Assembly (NCBI GenBank): GCA_947167725.1
Contig: CAMVJF010000131.1
Location: 1-5,321 of the forward strand
Length of the DNA: 5,321 nt
Direction of reading: 5' to 3'
Source: an uncultured Clostridia bacterium
GTDB taxonomy: Bacteria; Bacillota; Clostridia; Oscillospirales; Oscillospiraceae
The notes beneath the pieces were generated by a model. The model was not told the origin of the DNA. It searched no databases and saw nothing but the letters and a program-made list of their open reading frames with translations. Shown piece after piece: positions 5,288 through 5,321 of the stretch (the first letter of the stretch is position 1; the number at the start of each line of letters is the position of its first letter). The translations under genes and the position numbers were made by a program.

Positions 5288-5321
5288 ACGAAGCGAAACA
5301 GGCCGCTCTCGCCCTCCTCGC
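5284..5321 (+). CDS. Unidentified gene, 5' end only
   Basis: An ATG overlaps the ATPase stop as ATGA, with AAGGTG (5273-5278) 5 nt upstream. The visible 12 codons read MNEAKQAALALL, an amphipathic helical start, before the window ends. The tight coupling says this product is made with the amino-acid importer. In Firmicutes such transporters are often followed by an M20-type amidohydrolase or peptidase, whose N termini can look like this, but twelve residues cannot support that call. Confidence 0.6.
   Translation, partial: MNEAKQAALALL

Noticed and set aside
1..5321. CRISPR array, insertion sequence, tRNA or rRNA, phage or toxin-antitoxin genes
   Set aside because: No evenly spaced direct repeats, transposase-like protein, cloverleaf or other such signature was seen; nearly all the DNA is explained by the two importers.

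Overview
The window carries two complete ABC importers, both on the + strand and both in the order expected for Gram-positive uptake systems. The DNA is G+C-rich with mostly G or C in third codon positions. Both binding proteins are lipoproteins, the ribosome sites are strong GGAGG types, and the promoters are of the sigma-70/sigma-A kind. This suggests a high-GC-content Clostridia-type Firmicute (Oscillospiraceae-like gut anaerobe). That placement is inference from style, not from a marker gene.

Region 1 (1-148) is a divergent control region. A + strand promoter (98-126) serves the metal operon, and a 15-bp imperfect palindrome covers its -10 and start region. A minus-strand promoter (62-89) points off the left edge. 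There, a minus-strand frame reads VIDATHPYA, the hallmark motif of precorrin-6A reductase (CobK/CbiJ), but without room for the family's N-terminal half.

Region 2 (149-2610) is a zinc/manganese-type importer: a cluster-9 metal-binding lipoprotein, its ATPase and its membrane permease. They are packed with 0-bp and ATGA junctions, so they form one operon. The binding protein belongs to a variant branch. It lacks the usual third histidine ligand, has only one histidine in the acidic loop, and is rich in cysteine.

Region 3 (2611-2867) has no gene. It holds tandem GC-rich hairpins (one a perfect 17-bp stem), then an A+T-rich island with five GAATA elements arranged as inverted and direct repeats, then a strong extended -10 promoter.

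Region 4 (2868-5287) is a polar amino-acid importer of the HisJ/GlnH type: binding lipoprotein, hairpin, permease, ATPase. The hairpin between the first two genes probably lets the binding protein be made in excess. The permease and ATPase genes overlap by 20 bp, and the ATPase starts at GTG.

Region 5 (5284-5321) is the first 12 codons of another gene, coupled to the ATPase by an ATGA overlap. It is too short to identify.

I saw no mobile element, CRISPR array, RNA gene or clearly new system. The points most worth a second look are the left-edge CobK-like remnant, the variant metal-binding protein, the AT-rich operator-like island, and the 9-bp motif shared by the two large hairpins.
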